Of a stretch of 42,812 nt of DNA, positions 23,189 to 34,000 are shown piece after piece; within the stretch, counting starts at the first letter, position 1; the number at the start of each line of letters is the position of its first letter. The translations under genes and the position numbers were made by a program. This stretch comes from JAUVXE01 sp964349355 (lineage in GTDB: Bacteria; Actinomycetota; Coriobacteriia; Anaerosomatales; SLCP01). The DNA lies in NCBI GenBank assembly GCA_964349355.1, contig CAYGFZ010000013.1, positions 1-42,812 on the forward strand. Reading direction: 5' to 3'. A model generated the notes under the pieces. The model saw nothing but the letters and a program-made list of their open reading frames with translations, did not search any database and was not told the DNA's origin.

Positions 23189-23221
23189 ACGGGCCGGCCT
23201 CGTTCGCGACGGCCGGTCCGT
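23189..23221 (+). terminator. Hairpin after YtxH-like gene
   Basis: An 11-bp stem with one G-T pair (23189-23199 with 23211-23221) and an 11-base loop lies 21 bases after the stop. No U-tract, like other hairpins in this window. Confidence 0.55.
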
Positions 23222-23259
23222 GACGTATCGGGTGTGAGGCGAGGAAGGGTCGGCCGAGT

Positions 23260-23994
23260 ATGCGCTTGAGCCAGTTCGAGGGGCGTACCGTGATGGACGC
23301 GCGCGGGCGTGTCGTGGGCAAGGTGACGCGCGCCCTCTTCGATGCAGAGCGCCCCGCTTTGGTCGGCTTCGAGGTGCGTCTCAAGCCGCTCGCCTATCTG
23401 ATCGACCGGCCCATGCGCTACGTCCCGCGCACCGGCGTCACGCTCTCGAAGGCCGGACTCACGGTCGAGCGTCGCGCGCGTCTCGAGCGGGTCGATGGCG
23501 GCAAAGGTGGCGTCGACTGGGAGCAGGCCGTCGTGTGGACCGGGATGCCTGTGGCGACCGAGTCCGGGACTGAGCCCCTCGGCGTGCTCAAGGACGCGGA
23601 CTTGGGTGCGGAGGGACGCGTCAAGTCGATCCTGCTCACCCTTGGAGCCGCGAGCGATGCTGCGATAGGTACCCGGGAGATCGAAGGCGCGCACGTACGC
23701 GGGTATGCTAATGACGCGATCCGTGTGGATGACGTGTTGGGCCGCACCGAGTTCAGTGGCGGCTTGGCCGCAGGCGCCGGCAAGGGAGCGGCGGTGGCCA
23801 AGGTGAAGGCCGCGCAGGCTGCGACAGGGGCGGCCAAGGGCGCCCTCGCGGCAGCGCGGGCCGCGAAACGCAGTGGCGTGGGCAAGCGCGCGTCCGACTC
23901 GTGGAAGGGCTTTGCGCGCGGCCTGCAGGAGGGACTCAGAGAGGATGATACGGGCGACGCCCCGGCGAGTCGTGCGCGAAAGGACCCCCGGTGA
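23260..23994 (+). CDS. PRC-barrel domain protein
   Basis: A 244-residue protein with a PRC-barrel-like beta domain at residues 1-80 (MRLSQFEGRTVMDARGRVVG, ALVGFEVR) and a second, similar half at about 80-165 (GTEPLGVLKDADLGAEGRVK, AIRVDDVLGRTEF). The rest is an Ala/Lys/Gly-rich basic tail (KGAAVAKVKAAQAATGAAKG) that may be disordered or bind nucleic acid. PRC barrels occur in RNA-processing and photosynthetic-centre proteins and in stand-alone stress-related proteins; the exact role is unknown. ATG with GAGGAAGG upstream. It overlaps the acetyltransferase gene by 4 bp. Confidence 0.75.
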   Translation: MRLSQFEGRTVMDARGRVVGKVTRALFDAERPALVGFEVRLKPLAYLIDRPMRYVPRTGVTLSKAGLTVERRARLERVDGGKGGVDWEQAVVWTGMPVATESGTEPLGVLKDADLGAEGRVKSILLTLGAASDAAIGTREIEGAHVRGYANDAIRVDDVLGRTEFSGGLAAGAGKGAAVAKVKAAQAATGAAKGALAAARAAKRSGVGKRASDSWKGFARGLQEGLREDDTGDAPASRARKDPR

Positions 23995-24623
23995 GCAGGA
24001 GGTTCACACCCCTCGGAGTCTCGGACGTTCGGGCACTGGCGCCGGGCTGCCCGGCGTGCGTCTACTGGGAGACCGACAAGCCTCTCGAGGTCCGCTGCGC
24101 CGCCGCGTGCGACGGTGATATCCAGCGGGAGTGGTTCGTGCGCGTGCACGAAGAGTGGGGAGAGTGCGGACGGGTGGCCCGGGAGGGCGACGATGTCCTC
24201 GGTTTCATCAAGTACGCCCCCGCGCGCTACTTTCCGCAGGCCGTCAACCTGCCGGTCAGGCCTCCGGACTGGAACGCGCCGCTGATCGCGTGCATGCACA
24301 TCCGCGATGATGCCCGCGGCCGGGAGCTCGGCCGGCTGCTCCTTCATTCCGCGCTTCGCGACCTGCACGGACGAGGCGAGCGGTGCGTCTACTCGTATGC
24401 GGTTACCAGGTCCGGCGACATCGCCGAGGTACCGATGGTGAGCGTCGATTTCCTGATGAGACACGGGTTCGTGACCGACCGCGCACACCCTGAGTACCCG
24501 CTGCTTCGCCTCGACCTTCGCACGCTGGCTGCCCTCGCAGAGCCGCTTGAGGCCGTGCTTGAATCGCTCCGGATTCCCCTTCGGCGCCCGGGCCGCGTGC
24601 CCACCCCGTCCGTCGAGATATGA
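23991..24623 (+). CDS. GNAT family N-acetyltransferase-like protein
   Basis: A 210-residue protein. A Cys-containing N-terminal segment (ALAPGCPACVYWE, residues 15-27) precedes a GNAT fold: VLGFIKYAPARYFPQA near 69, then ACMHIRDDARGRELGRLLLH near 100, which covers strand beta4 and the acetyl-CoA-binding loop (R-G-R-x-L-G-R-x-L), and SVDFLMRHGFVTDR near 149 (beta6/7 region). The substrate is unknown. The start overlaps the PRC-barrel stop by 4 bp (GTGA), so co-translation is likely. The YbaK gene follows after 10 bp. Confidence 0.8.
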   Translation: MSRRFTPLGVSDVRALAPGCPACVYWETDKPLEVRCAAACDGDIQREWFVRVHEEWGECGRVAREGDDVLGFIKYAPARYFPQAVNLPVRPPDWNAPLIACMHIRDDARGRELGRLLLHSALRDLHGRGERCVYSYAVTRSGDIAEVPMVSVDFLMRHGFVTDRAHPEYPLLRLDLRTLAALAEPLEAVLESLRIPLRRPGRVPTPSVEI

Positions 24624-24633
24624 GGAGTGACCG

Positions 24634-25155
24634 ATGAGTGACGCCGCCATGCCGACCCCTGACGGGTGCACGCCGACCCCTCGCAAGAAGATCCGCTCTG
24701 CCGAGCGCGTCCGCTCGTTTCTGGAGATTCACGGGCTGGCCGAGGAGATAGTGACGTTCGAGAAGTCGACCAAGACCGCCCAGATGGCCGCCGATGCGAT
24801 GGGCTGTGAGCTGGGACAGATCGTCAAGTCGCTGGTGTTTCGCGCCGGCGATTCGGTTGTACTCGCGCTTGTGGCCGGTGACCGCCGGGGCGACGGAGAC
24901 GCCATCGCCGAGATAGCGGGGGCCGCCGAGGCGCACTTCGCCGACGCGGAGACGGTGCGTGCGGCGACGGGGTATGCGATCGGCGGCGTCTCCCCGTTTG
25001 ACTTGCCGCCCGGTCTCACGGTGCTCGCGGATGACTCCCTCGGCAGGTTCGAGGTCGTGTATCCGGCTGCCGGAACACCTTCGGCGATGGTTCCGATCCC
25101 GCTCGTACGTCTTCTTGAGCTTTCCGGCGCGCGGGTAGCACGGATATCGCAGTGA
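24634..25155 (+). CDS. YbaK/ProX-like aminoacyl-tRNA deacylase domain protein
   Basis: A 173-residue protein of the YbaK/EbsC superfamily, which hydrolyses mischarged aminoacyl-tRNAs (for example Cys-tRNA-Pro or Ala-tRNA-Pro). After about 20 variable residues, the domain runs from 24 to 170: VRSFLEIHGLAEEIVTFEKS, MGCELGQIVKSLVF (the conserved Lys of the active site), VLALVAGDRRGD, ATGYAIGGVSPF (the GGxSP turn) and PSAMVPIPLVRLLELSG. Length is typical. ATG with GAGGAGTGACC upstream. It follows the GNAT gene in the same orientation, so it is probably in the same transcript. Confidence 0.9.
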   Translation: MSDAAMPTPDGCTPTPRKKIRSAERVRSFLEIHGLAEEIVTFEKSTKTAQMAADAMGCELGQIVKSLVFRAGDSVVLALVAGDRRGDGDAIAEIAGAAEAHFADAETVRAATGYAIGGVSPFDLPPGLTVLADDSLGRFEVVYPAAGTPSAMVPIPLVRLLELSGARVARISQ

Positions 25156-25165
25156 CTCACAGACC

Positions 25166-26293
25166 ATGAGATCCTATGTAGTGACACCCCCCCGTGCCGC
25201 GGTGAGACCCTCTCGCCTCTACCTTTCCGTCGCGACGATCGTTGCAGCGGCGCTCCTGGCTGTGGCTGTTCCTTCGTTTCGCTCCCAGGTCACGGTGTCC
25301 GGCGAATCACATCTCATCTCGCAGGATACGATCGTTGCCGACCTGATCGACGCGGAATTGGTCGACGCGGTCCCCGGCGACCTGCTCGATGTCGAACAAG
25401 AACCCCTGACCGAGGGTGGCGGCACCGACCCCGTATTCTTCGTGAACGGCCGGCAGGCCGAGCCCCGGACCATGCTCTTCGACGGGGACTGCGTCTCTTC
25501 ACGTCGTGGCGGAGATGTGATCGAGTCGACAGAGTCCACCCGTACCGCGATTCCCATCCCGATAGAGAACATGGGGTCGGGCCCGCTCATCTCACTCGAG
25601 AGTCCTGGATCGGTGGGCGTACTTGAGACGACGGTTGGAGCGGTCTCGGGCAAGGTAGTCTTCGTGCGCCAGATCGAGCCCGCGCAGGCGATGGTCGTGC
25701 GACGGTGGGTCCCCGATCCCGGATCGCGTGTGGTGGCGCTCACCTTTGACGACGGGCCGTGGCCTGGTCAGACCGACCGGATCCTCAACATCTTAGCCGA
25801 ACATGATGTGCGGGCGAGCTTCTTCATGGTCGGCTACATGGTCGAACGACATCCCCAGCTCGCCAGGCGTGTGGCCGCCGAGGAGCACGTGGTCGCCAAC
25901 CATACCTCCGGTCACGTGGTCTTGACCCGGCAGGGCGGAGACACCGTGCGTGAGCAGATCAGAGGCGGGAGTGATATCCTGCGCGCGACGACGGGAGTAG
26001 AGTCGGCCTGGTTCCGACCTCCCGGGGGCGGGTTGAGCCCCGCGGTGTTCTCCGAGGCCGACGCGATCGGGCAGAAGGTCGTGATGTGGGACGTCGACCC
26101 GCAGGACTGGCGGCGCCCGGGGGCCAAGACGATACGTGACAGGGTGCTTGCGAACGTCCAGCCCGGTTCGGTCGTGCTCCTGCACGATGGAGGTGGCGAT
26201 CGCTCGCAGACCGTCGAGATGCTCCCTGATCTTATCGAGCAGCTAAAAGAGCTCGACTACATCTTCGTCACTCTCGATGAACTCAGGAAGTAG
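25166..26293 (+). CDS. Exported NodB-domain polysaccharide deacetylase
   Basis: A 375-residue protein. An N-terminal hydrophobic segment (LYLSVATIVAAALLAVAVPS, residues 18-37) acts as signal or anchor. Residues 45-185 are a beta-rich extracellular region without a clear family match. The NodB catalytic domain spans about 190-370: VVALTFDDGPWPGQT (motif 1, Asp-Asp), ANHTSGHVVLT (motif 2, metal-binding His), WFRPPGGGLSP (motif 3), WDVDPQDW (motif 4) and VVLLHDGGGDR (motif 5). The set is complete, so an active metal-dependent deacetylase on peptidoglycan or another N-acetylated glycan is likely. The ribosome-binding site is weak. The 3' end overlaps the 3' end of the convergent cyclo-ligase gene by 11 bp. 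Confidence 0.9.
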   Translation: MRSYVVTPPRAAVRPSRLYLSVATIVAAALLAVAVPSFRSQVTVSGESHLISQDTIVADLIDAELVDAVPGDLLDVEQEPLTEGGGTDPVFFVNGRQAEPRTMLFDGDCVSSRRGGDVIESTESTRTAIPIPIENMGSGPLISLESPGSVGVLETTVGAVSGKVVFVRQIEPAQAMVVRRWVPDPGSRVVALTFDDGPWPGQTDRILNILAEHDVRASFFMVGYMVERHPQLARRVAAEEHVVANHTSGHVVLTRQGGDTVREQIRGGSDILRATTGVESAWFRPPGGGLSPAVFSEADAIGQKVVMWDVDPQDWRRPGAKTIRDRVLANVQPGSVVLLHDGGGDRSQTVEMLPDLIEQLKELDYIFVTLDELRK

Positions 26294-26870
26294 CGCCTGA
26301 CGTGCGCCTGAGTGTGCGGCTCGGCGTGACGAGGATGTCGACACAGATATCGTGTTCCTCGCACGAGACCTCGTCGAGGACCTGCTCATCGAAGGCGAAT
26401 CCCACCCTCACCGCGCGGTTCAGGCCAGCCAGTAGCCGGTCGTAGTAGCCACCGCCGTGACCGACACGACGGCACGCGCCGTCGAACGCGACCCCCGGCA
26501 CGATCACGAGGTCGATGTCTGCGGGCGCAACCGCAGGGGCGTTCTCGGGCGGTTCGAGTATGCCGAAGGGTCCGGGAACGAGCGGCGTGTCCGCATCGAC
26601 GCGGTGAAGGGCGAGCCGCTCGGGGCCGACGACCCGCGGGAGTACGAGCGCCACCCCGCGCTCGCGCAGCGCGGCCACGGCGGGGAGGGGGTCGAGCTCC
26701 CCGGCGGTCGCGGAGTAGGCGAGCACGATCCGCGCTGTGGCGACCTCCGGTAGCGCGAGGAGACGCTTCGCAGCTGCTGCCGCAAGCGCCGGGCGCTCCT
26801 CGGCGGGGATGTTCTGGCGGGCGTTGCGTCCGCAGAGGCGGGCTGCTGCCTTGTCGCTCGCGTGCGTCAT
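26283..26870 (-). CDS. 5-formyltetrahydrofolate cyclo-ligase
   Basis: A 195-residue enzyme that uses ATP to convert 5-formyl-THF to 5,10-methenyl-THF in one-carbon metabolism. Signature blocks: ARIVLAYSATAGELDPLP near 46, LVLPRVVGPERLALHRV near 75, FGILEPPE near 100, IDLVIVPGVAFDGACRRVGH near 117, and GHGGGYYDRLLAGL near 135 (nucleotide-binding loop). Length is normal. The ATG at 26870 overlaps the stop of the HAD gene (ATGA). The open frame extends far upstream to 28295, but that part is only the antisense shadow of other genes. Confidence 0.92.
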   Translation of the reverse strand: MTHASDKAAARLCGRNARQNIPAEERPALAAAAAKRLLALPEVATARIVLAYSATAGELDPLPAVAALRERGVALVLPRVVGPERLALHRVDADTPLVPGPFGILEPPENAPAVAPADIDLVIVPGVAFDGACRRVGHGGGYYDRLLAGLNRAVRVGFAFDEQVLDEVSCEEHDICVDILVTPSRTLRRTSGATS

Positions 26871-27754
26871 CGGCGAGCCGCAAGCCAGGCGTTCGCGAGC
26901 TCGGCCCATCCTTCGCCGCGCCGGCCGTTCGTGACAGCGACGTTGTCGCGGGAGGCGGCGGCTTCGACCACGCTTGCGTCGTCGAGCGCGTTGGCGACCA
27001 GCACGCCGAGGGCGACCGCGTCGGCCATCTCGACGTCTGTCGCTGAGTCGCCGATCGCAAGCGCGTTCGTGTGCGCAAGCCCCCTGCGCTCGAGGTCGCG
27101 CGCGATGGCGTCGGACTTCTGTACGCCGTCGGGGATCAGGTGGTAGGCGTGCACCTCGGCGGCATCGCGCAGGCCATGTGCGGGCGGGTGGATGATGCCG
27201 TTGTCGACGATACGGACCGGCAGGCCGAGTGTGTCGAGGGCGTTCTGTGCCTCGGCGAGAGGCACGTTGCCGCGCAGCACATGGGTGGCCTCCCGGTTGA
27301 GGTGCCAGGGTGCGTGCTCTTCGATGCGGCCGGGGAAGGCGCGCGCCAGGGTGTCGAGTGAGCCGACACGAGTGATCGCCTGATACGGAGTCTCGCCTTC
27401 GCGTAGGGCGCTGGCGGGCCACGACCCCGTGTAGTAGATGGGCGGCTCGCCGCGACCGGGGACGATCACGCAGCCGACCTCGGCGATGTAGGAGTCCCAG
27501 CCGAGGAGACGCGAGACCTCCATGAGCTGGAAGCGGCTGCGCCCCGAGCAGATCACGCAGGTGAGTCCGGCGCGGTTGAGCTCGACGATCGCCTCGGCGG
27601 CGCCGAGCCAGGGCTCGCCCCCGGCATCGGCGAGCAGACGGGCGCCGAGGGCCAGCAGCGTGCCGTCGAGGTCGGTATAGAGCACGCACGCGCCGGCGAG
27701 GGCGGCGGGGGCGAGCGGATGGGTGTCGAGCGATGGCGGTGGTGACGCGGGCAT
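26867..27754 (-). CDS. HAD-superfamily phosphatase, mannosylphosphoglycerate-phosphatase-like
   Basis: A 295-residue HAD IIB-type hydrolase. VLYTDLDGTLLALG near 24 is motif I (nucleophile Asp), TCVICSGRSRFQL near 66 is motif II, VQKSDAIARDLERRG near 214 gives the motif III Lys, and LAIGDSATDVEMADAV near 236 is motif IV. The insertion of about 90 residues between motifs II and III is the cap domain (WDSYIAEVGCVIVPGRG resembles the IxENG block of mannosyl-3-phosphoglycerate phosphatases and SPP/Cof enzymes). Substrate specificity is uncertain. ATG start; ATGA overlap with the downstream cyclo-ligase gene. Confidence 0.85.
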   Translation of the reverse strand: MPASPPPSLDTHPLAPAALAGACVLYTDLDGTLLALGARLLADAGGEPWLGAAEAIVELNRAGLTCVICSGRSRFQLMEVSRLLGWDSYIAEVGCVIVPGRGEPPIYYTGSWPASALREGETPYQAITRVGSLDTLARAFPGRIEEHAPWHLNREATHVLRGNVPLAEAQNALDTLGLPVRIVDNGIIHPPAHGLRDAAEVHAYHLIPDGVQKSDAIARDLERRGLAHTNALAIGDSATDVEMADAVALGVLVANALDDASVVEAAASRDNVAVTNGRRGEGWAELANAWLAARR

Positions 27755-27896
27755 GTGGCTCCTCGGAGGGTGGGATTCGGGTCCGGAGGGCGGCTGGGGT
27801 CTTCAGTGGGGATTCTACCCGAGGACGTGATCTGAGGGCGACCTCGCAGGCAGCCGAGACGGCCAGAATGCTTCTAAAGACTGAAGAAGAATTATC

Positions 27897-27926
27897 TTGC
27901 CGCACGTCGCACAGCACGAGTATTCT
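27897..27926 (+). promoter_or_regulatory. Candidate promoter for the RHS gene
   Basis: TTGCCG at 27897-27902 and TATTCT at 27921-27926 are separated by 18 bp, in a locally AT-richer stretch of the 256-bp divergent spacer (27755-28010). Both hexamers match consensus only partly. Confidence 0.3.
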
Positions 27927-27980
27927 CGCGCCAACAACAGAACACGCCAAACGGTCCGGGGGTCCGGCCAGGCACTGGCT

Positions 27981-28010
27981 CGCTTCGTAAAGAAGCGGGG
28001 GGGGGGCTTC
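27981..28010 (+). promoter_or_regulatory. G10 ribosome-binding tract with two competing hairpins
   Basis: The RHS start codon at 28011 is preceded by ten consecutive G (27997-28006), the only possible ribosome-binding site. GAAGC(G) at 27992-27997 can pair upstream with CGCTTC (27981-27986; five-base loop) or downstream with GCTTC (28006-28010; a nine-G loop). The pairings are mutually exclusive, and the second ends at the base before the ATG. A regulatory role is inferred. Confidence 0.4.
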
Positions 28011-31000
28011 ATGAAACGGTTCCGGAGGCACTTCGGGCGTGTCGTTTCTTGCGTGCTGTCGTTCGCACTTCTCGCAGGTCCAGTCTTCGGAAACGTCTCG
28101 CTCGCGCGGGCAGCAAAGTCTCCGCCAACGATGCCGCTTCAGGCCGTCGAACCGGACGTCTTTGAGTCCGAGGAGTCCGTCGAGACTTCGCCCACGGTCG
28201 TCGAAGAAGATGTGTCCCGGCGAACCGAGAACTCCAAGCACTATGTGCTTTCGGATGGCTCTTACCGTGCGGAGATTCACAACGGTCCCATCCACTATCG
28301 CTCGGATGGCCGGTGGGACGACATAGAGACGCGCTTCGTCCGAGATCTCACGCCAGGCACCTTCAGGTCCAAGGCGACTCCCGCGACCGTCAAGGTGAAC
28401 GCCCAGACGGGTGGGAAGCGACCAGTGCGTGTCGAACGGGATGGCTGGGCTTTTGAGATCGACATGCTCGGCACGGTGGAGTCCGCTCCGGTCTCACTCG
28501 GGAACAAGGCACGATTCCTCAATGTCGCCAAGAACACCGATCTAGAATACGAGGTACTCTCCGGAGGGCTGAAGGAGACCGTAATCCTATCGTCGGCCGA
28601 TGCGCCGACGACATTCACCTTCGAGATCAAGCTCGACGGTCTGGAGTTGCGCCAGATACCGGGAGGCCCGGTGGCGCTGTTCGAGCTTGGGGCCAATGAG
28701 CCGACTCTCTACCTTGGCGAGCTTGTAGTGTTCGACTCAAGCGAGAACGGGGCGGGCGATCCCGCCTACTGTATCGATAGCGAGATGCGAATTGACTCGT
28801 ACGTGAATCGTGCCGTCCTGACGTACTCGATCTCGGAGTCTTGGCTCAAAGATCCCGCCCGCGTCTTCCCGGTCAACGTCGACCCCACATTCTACGCAAG
28901 CGAAGACACGTTCATATCGTCGAAGTACCCCACCACCACCTACGGCGGTTCGACCGAGCTCAAGGTCGGCTACTACGACTCGACCACCGGGCACAACCGC
29001 GCCCTCGTCAAGTTCAACACCTCATCCATCCCCTCGAACGCATACGTGGCGAGCGCCTCCTTCAGGGCCTATATGTTCCACCAGTACTACACCAACACTG
29101 CAACGCCGGTGTACGTAGGTCGAGTGACCAGCGCATGGTCAAACGCCACGACATGGAACTTGAGACCCTCTCATGTTGCACTTGGGACGCAGTCGGTCAC
29201 GGGCCGCGGGGTCTGGGTTGCTCAAGGGTGTACAGCGACGGTGCAGAACTGGCTGCGCGGCACGTGGGCCAACCATGGTTTCTCGCTCTACCAGAAGGAA
29301 GATGGGTCGCAGAATCAAACCCACTGGAAGAAGTTCTACTCGCGCGAGGCCGGCACGACCTACGACCCGCAGCTGATCGTCGATTACAGCATTCCCACTG
29401 ATCAGATCTCGGGCTACACCTCGAGCTACCGGATGGGCGACACGGTCACCGCGCAGATGCTTGTCTACTCGCCGTCGTGGAGCCAGGTGCGAGAGATGCG
29501 GATGCTCGTCAACCATTCCAACGGTAATCCCAGGCGCGGATACCTCGCCTGGTTTACTTACGATCCCGGCGGTTCCTGGATCACCCGCAAGCTCTCCGAC
29601 ACGAGCTACCTTGCCTATCTACCTGGTTCGACGTACGGCACGGACAGAATCGTACCTGACCTGGCAGCATCCACCGTCGGCTCGTCGAGCACGAGCAACT
29701 ACCGGCGGGTGACGTGGAAGTTCAAGGTCGGCACCAACTTCGGGGACGTGCAGCAAAACGACCTCGACACCTACTTCACGATGAATGTCCCTGGTGGGGA
29801 CCCCTACATCAGGACCTGGAAGAACAACGATACCAACATCAACATCCGCCCGACAGGGCTGTCCTCTCCACCGGTCCTTGACGCACAGCCATCCGTGAAG
29901 TGGTTCCGTGAGACCGACCGCGACGGGGACGGCAAGCCAGACGTCATGAACGATTTCGATGGGCAGGGCCGCGGCGATGTGACGGTGTCATGGAAACCGA
30001 CCCCGGTTGCTGACGGATACCACATCTACCTCAAAGACGGGAAGAATTTCCGCCGGGTTGGGACGACGTTGGGCAACGGCTCGACGACCTGGTCGACACG
30101 GAACTCGCAAGCCTATCCGCGCGATAGCGCGGTAGCGGGCTGGCCTGCCTCCAACGACGGAAACCCGTTCGTGGGGGCTACCACACCGTCTGCCCAGTCT
30201 CGCGTCAGGACGCTCTCGGTCTCGGGCCAGCCCTCGGGTACCGACCCGAAGGGTACCGGTGTTGTGCTTACCGACAACGGTACGAACTACTATGTGCGCA
30301 CATGGAGCACGTACGCCGGAGCGACCCGTTGGGGCAAGTACTCCCGCGACGGGAAGTGGCTCAGCTGGGTCGGGCCCGACCTTGCCTCCAAGCCGATCCT
30401 CTCGGCGTTCCTGCAAGACCAGGTCATCTACAACGGGTACGCCGACACGCCGACAAGGGTGACGGGGTATAGCATCGTCACGGGTGCAGCGACGACACTC
30501 ACCTTCTCAAAGCCCCTTCTCAGGCGAGACACAGGCGCCGAACTGACCGCAGCGTCGAACAGCGTCATCCTCGCCGGTGACGGCAACCGCATCTACTCTG
30601 TTGCATACGGCATGAACGGGACCGTGTATGCCGGATACACCATCCGCGAGTACGACCGCACCGGTGCCTGGATCCGGGACAAGAAGATCCCCACGAAGTC
30701 GTTCTACATCGACGGCGCCATCGCGGTCGAGACCGACAAAGCCTCAGGCGCGCTCTACCTGATCGAGTGGGGAGGCAAGAACCGGATACTCAAGCTCGAT
30801 GCCAAGAGCCTGGACCCGGTGAACGAGTGGACGAGCGACCAAGCCTCGACACGCATCATCAACGGATGCTGGGACCCGAGCAAGCGGGAGTTCGTCCTTG
30901 GAACGCTCGACCAGGGCAAGCTCCAAGTCTATTCCGGACCGGGCCTTGCACTGAGGGATAACCCTAACGGTCTCTACCGCAAGACCGCCCCGACCACGCA

Positions 31001-34000
31001 CGGCGAGAGGACCGACTACGAGTTCGTGGTCGTGCCCTACGACGACTACGCCGGTGAGGCGACGTTCGCCGAGAACGCAACCTCGCTCACGGCGATAGAC
31101 AACCGCACCGTCAGTGTCAACGACGATCCACGGCACACTTCCTTCGATCTCGATGAGATTCTCACTGACAGCGCGACGATCGAGCTGGACTCCGGGGCAC
31201 TCACCCTTGAGAACACCGATCTCGATGTCACGTCGTGGGGACCGGACGCTTCGCTGTCGCGCTACTACTCATCCGCAGATGCCGAAGCGGGAGTGTTCGT
31301 TCGTGGATGGCGGTTCGATTTCGAGCGTCGGCTGAGCCTTCACGGTGATGGGGCAGTCTACCTCGATGAAAGCGGAGACTGGCATTCGTTCCGCATTGCC
31401 GGAGGTGCATACCACGGTCCGATCGGCTATCACGCGGAACTCGAGAAGCACGACCCCCTGATCGGCGCGACGACCTATACGCTTCATTTCAAGGACCGCT
31501 CGTTCCTTACCTTCGACCAGAACGGGTACCTGATCGCCGAGACCGACAAGAACGGCCAGTCGACTACGTACAGCTATGCCCCGAACCCGCAGTCACCGGC
31601 AGCCATCACCATCACCGCAGCCAATGGAAAGAGCATCGTGGTGGAGTTCGACGCCGCGGGCCGCATCTATCGGGCCTCGTACGGCGCCGGCGGCGTGACG
31701 CGGGAGGTCCACTACTCGGTCACCGGTGCTGAAGGCGAGGAGATCGCGACCGTCACCTTCTACCCCGGGCAAGCCGATGAGTTCTCGGTACGCTACACCT
31801 ACGGTGGCGGACGCATCGTTGCGATCGAGATGCCAGGCAAGACGTTCGCCGGTGTGGAGCCGCGCTGGGACGTCTCTTACGCCAGCGGCGCCGGCAAGGT
31901 AGTTGATTTAACAGCGCCCGCACACGGTGAAGGTCCGCGCCCGGTGCTGGGCGTCGACTACCACAAGGATCCTGAGATCGATCTGGATCGTGCGACCATC
32001 ACACGGTCGGGCGAGGTCGACGGCACCGTGCAGGAGATCGTCGTCGACTACGCGTGGAACCCGACCGGTACGCTCGCGTACCGGACCGACGACCGCGTGA
32101 CCGGCCAACCTGAGCAGCGCTGGACGTACGGGTATTCGAGCACCAATGAGCCGATCCGTGAGACCGCGCCTTCTGGCAAGACGCTCGAGCGCTTGCTCGA
32201 CGTGCGCGGCAACGTGGAGATCGAGTACGACGAGGATCATCACGTGACCGCGTACCAGTACGACGGCTTCGACCAGGTCAAAAAGAAGATCGATCCGCGG
32301 GGCAACACGACGTACTATGACTACTCACCACAAGGTAATCTGACGTCCGAGAGGCGCCTGCTCGAGATAGGGCCCGGCGGCGAGATGCGTTACTCGGAGA
32401 CCGGATACGAGTACGACTCGTACGGTCGCAGAACGTTTGAACGCACGTTGCTTGAGGGGGATCGCTGGTCTGCGACCAAGAGCGGCTACGCTGGTGCGCC
32501 CGCGGACCAGCCCACAACGGTGACGCAGGTCGCTCAGATCAAGAGCGGGTCGAGCTTCACCGACTCGCCCATCTCCCTTGGTGGAGGCGCTACGGTCGCG
32601 AGCATCGTGTCCGAGACCGCGTACGACGCGTTTGGCAACGTAACATTGCAGAAGGACGCCAACGGGCTCGTCACGTTCTCTGACGCCGCCTATTCGACGG
32701 GTGGGAAGCTTACTCGCTCGCGTGACGTCGAGGGCGTGCTCACCGAGAACACCTACGATGCGCTCGGCCGTCTGACCGAGACGAAGTCCACCGTGGCATC
32801 CAACCCGCACGGTCCGGCGATGGCCAACTGGAACCGGACCCGGATCGATCCGGAGGGCCGCACGGTGCGCGAGGAATCACTCGCTGCCAACGGCGCGGTC
32901 AACACGTGGACCGAGTACCGCTATGACGCGCTCGGGCGCAAGACCCGCACGATCGATTCGGTTGCTGGGACGTCTGCGACCTGGTACAACGCCCGCGGTC
33001 ACGCCGTGGCGACATGGGAGCCCGATGTCTGGGACGAGGCGTCACCCGATCTGGAGAAGGCGACACGGGCCGTCTACGATGTCGACGGACGTGACCTTCG
33101 TGCAATCGATGCGGGCAAACCGGACTCTGCCGCGATCCTGAAAGAGTACCGTGCCGACGGGCTGCTCCTGAAGCTCACTCAGGCGGACGGCAGTTGGGTC
33201 AGTTACGAGTATGACGAAGGCGGCAACCAGACAGCTGAGGTCGCGCCTACCGAGACACCAGGCGTGTTCGCCCGGGCCGAGATGCGATACGACGAAGGCG
33301 GCAGGCTCATCGAGAGCGAGTCGGCCGAAGGGATGATCACCCGGACCTACTACGATCGCGCGGACCGTCCGATCAAGGTGGTCTCGGTCGAGAGTGACGG
33401 GGAGTTCGAGTTCGAGACCATCGCTACAGAGAGCGTCTTCAACGAGCTTGGCTGGGAGATCTCCACCACCGATGCCGATGAAGTCCTCAAGCAGTCGCAG
33501 TACGATGCGCTTGGCAACGTCGTGCAGGAGAAGACGCTGGGCAAGGGTGGCGCGGTGGTCACCACCGTCGACTGCGAATACGACGCTAAGAAGCGGCTCA
33601 AGAAGAAGTCCACTGCCGAGCAGGGCGGCGTCAACGTCGTCCAGTACGACTACGACCCGTTCGGGCGTGTCGTCGCCGAGGACCACACCAAGGCGGGCAG
33701 CCTCTCGAAGTCGGTTCGCACGAAGTACGACGAGTATGATCGTGAGACCCGTATCGAGGACCTTAAGCGCGGTATCGTCCGCCAATACGACTATGCGGGC
33801 GCAGGCAAGAAGAAGTCGATAGAGAACCTCGCCTACGGCAGTGTCGAGACGGCGGTGACCTTCGACGAGCTCGACCGCGAGACAACGAGTATGGCGAGCT
33901 TCGCGCTCGCGCCGTCCGCTGTCGAGGTCTCACGAGCGCTCGTCTGGAACGGGGCCAAGAACCTGCCGGTCACCTCGACTCTCAAGATCGGTCCCGGCAG

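Noticed and set aside
26871..28295. Open frame on the minus strand continuing 475 codons upstream of the cyclo-ligase start
   Set aside because: It crosses the HAD gene in another frame and the RHS start, is rich in Arg/Pro/Ala as expected for a GC-rich shadow, and family homology starts at 26870.
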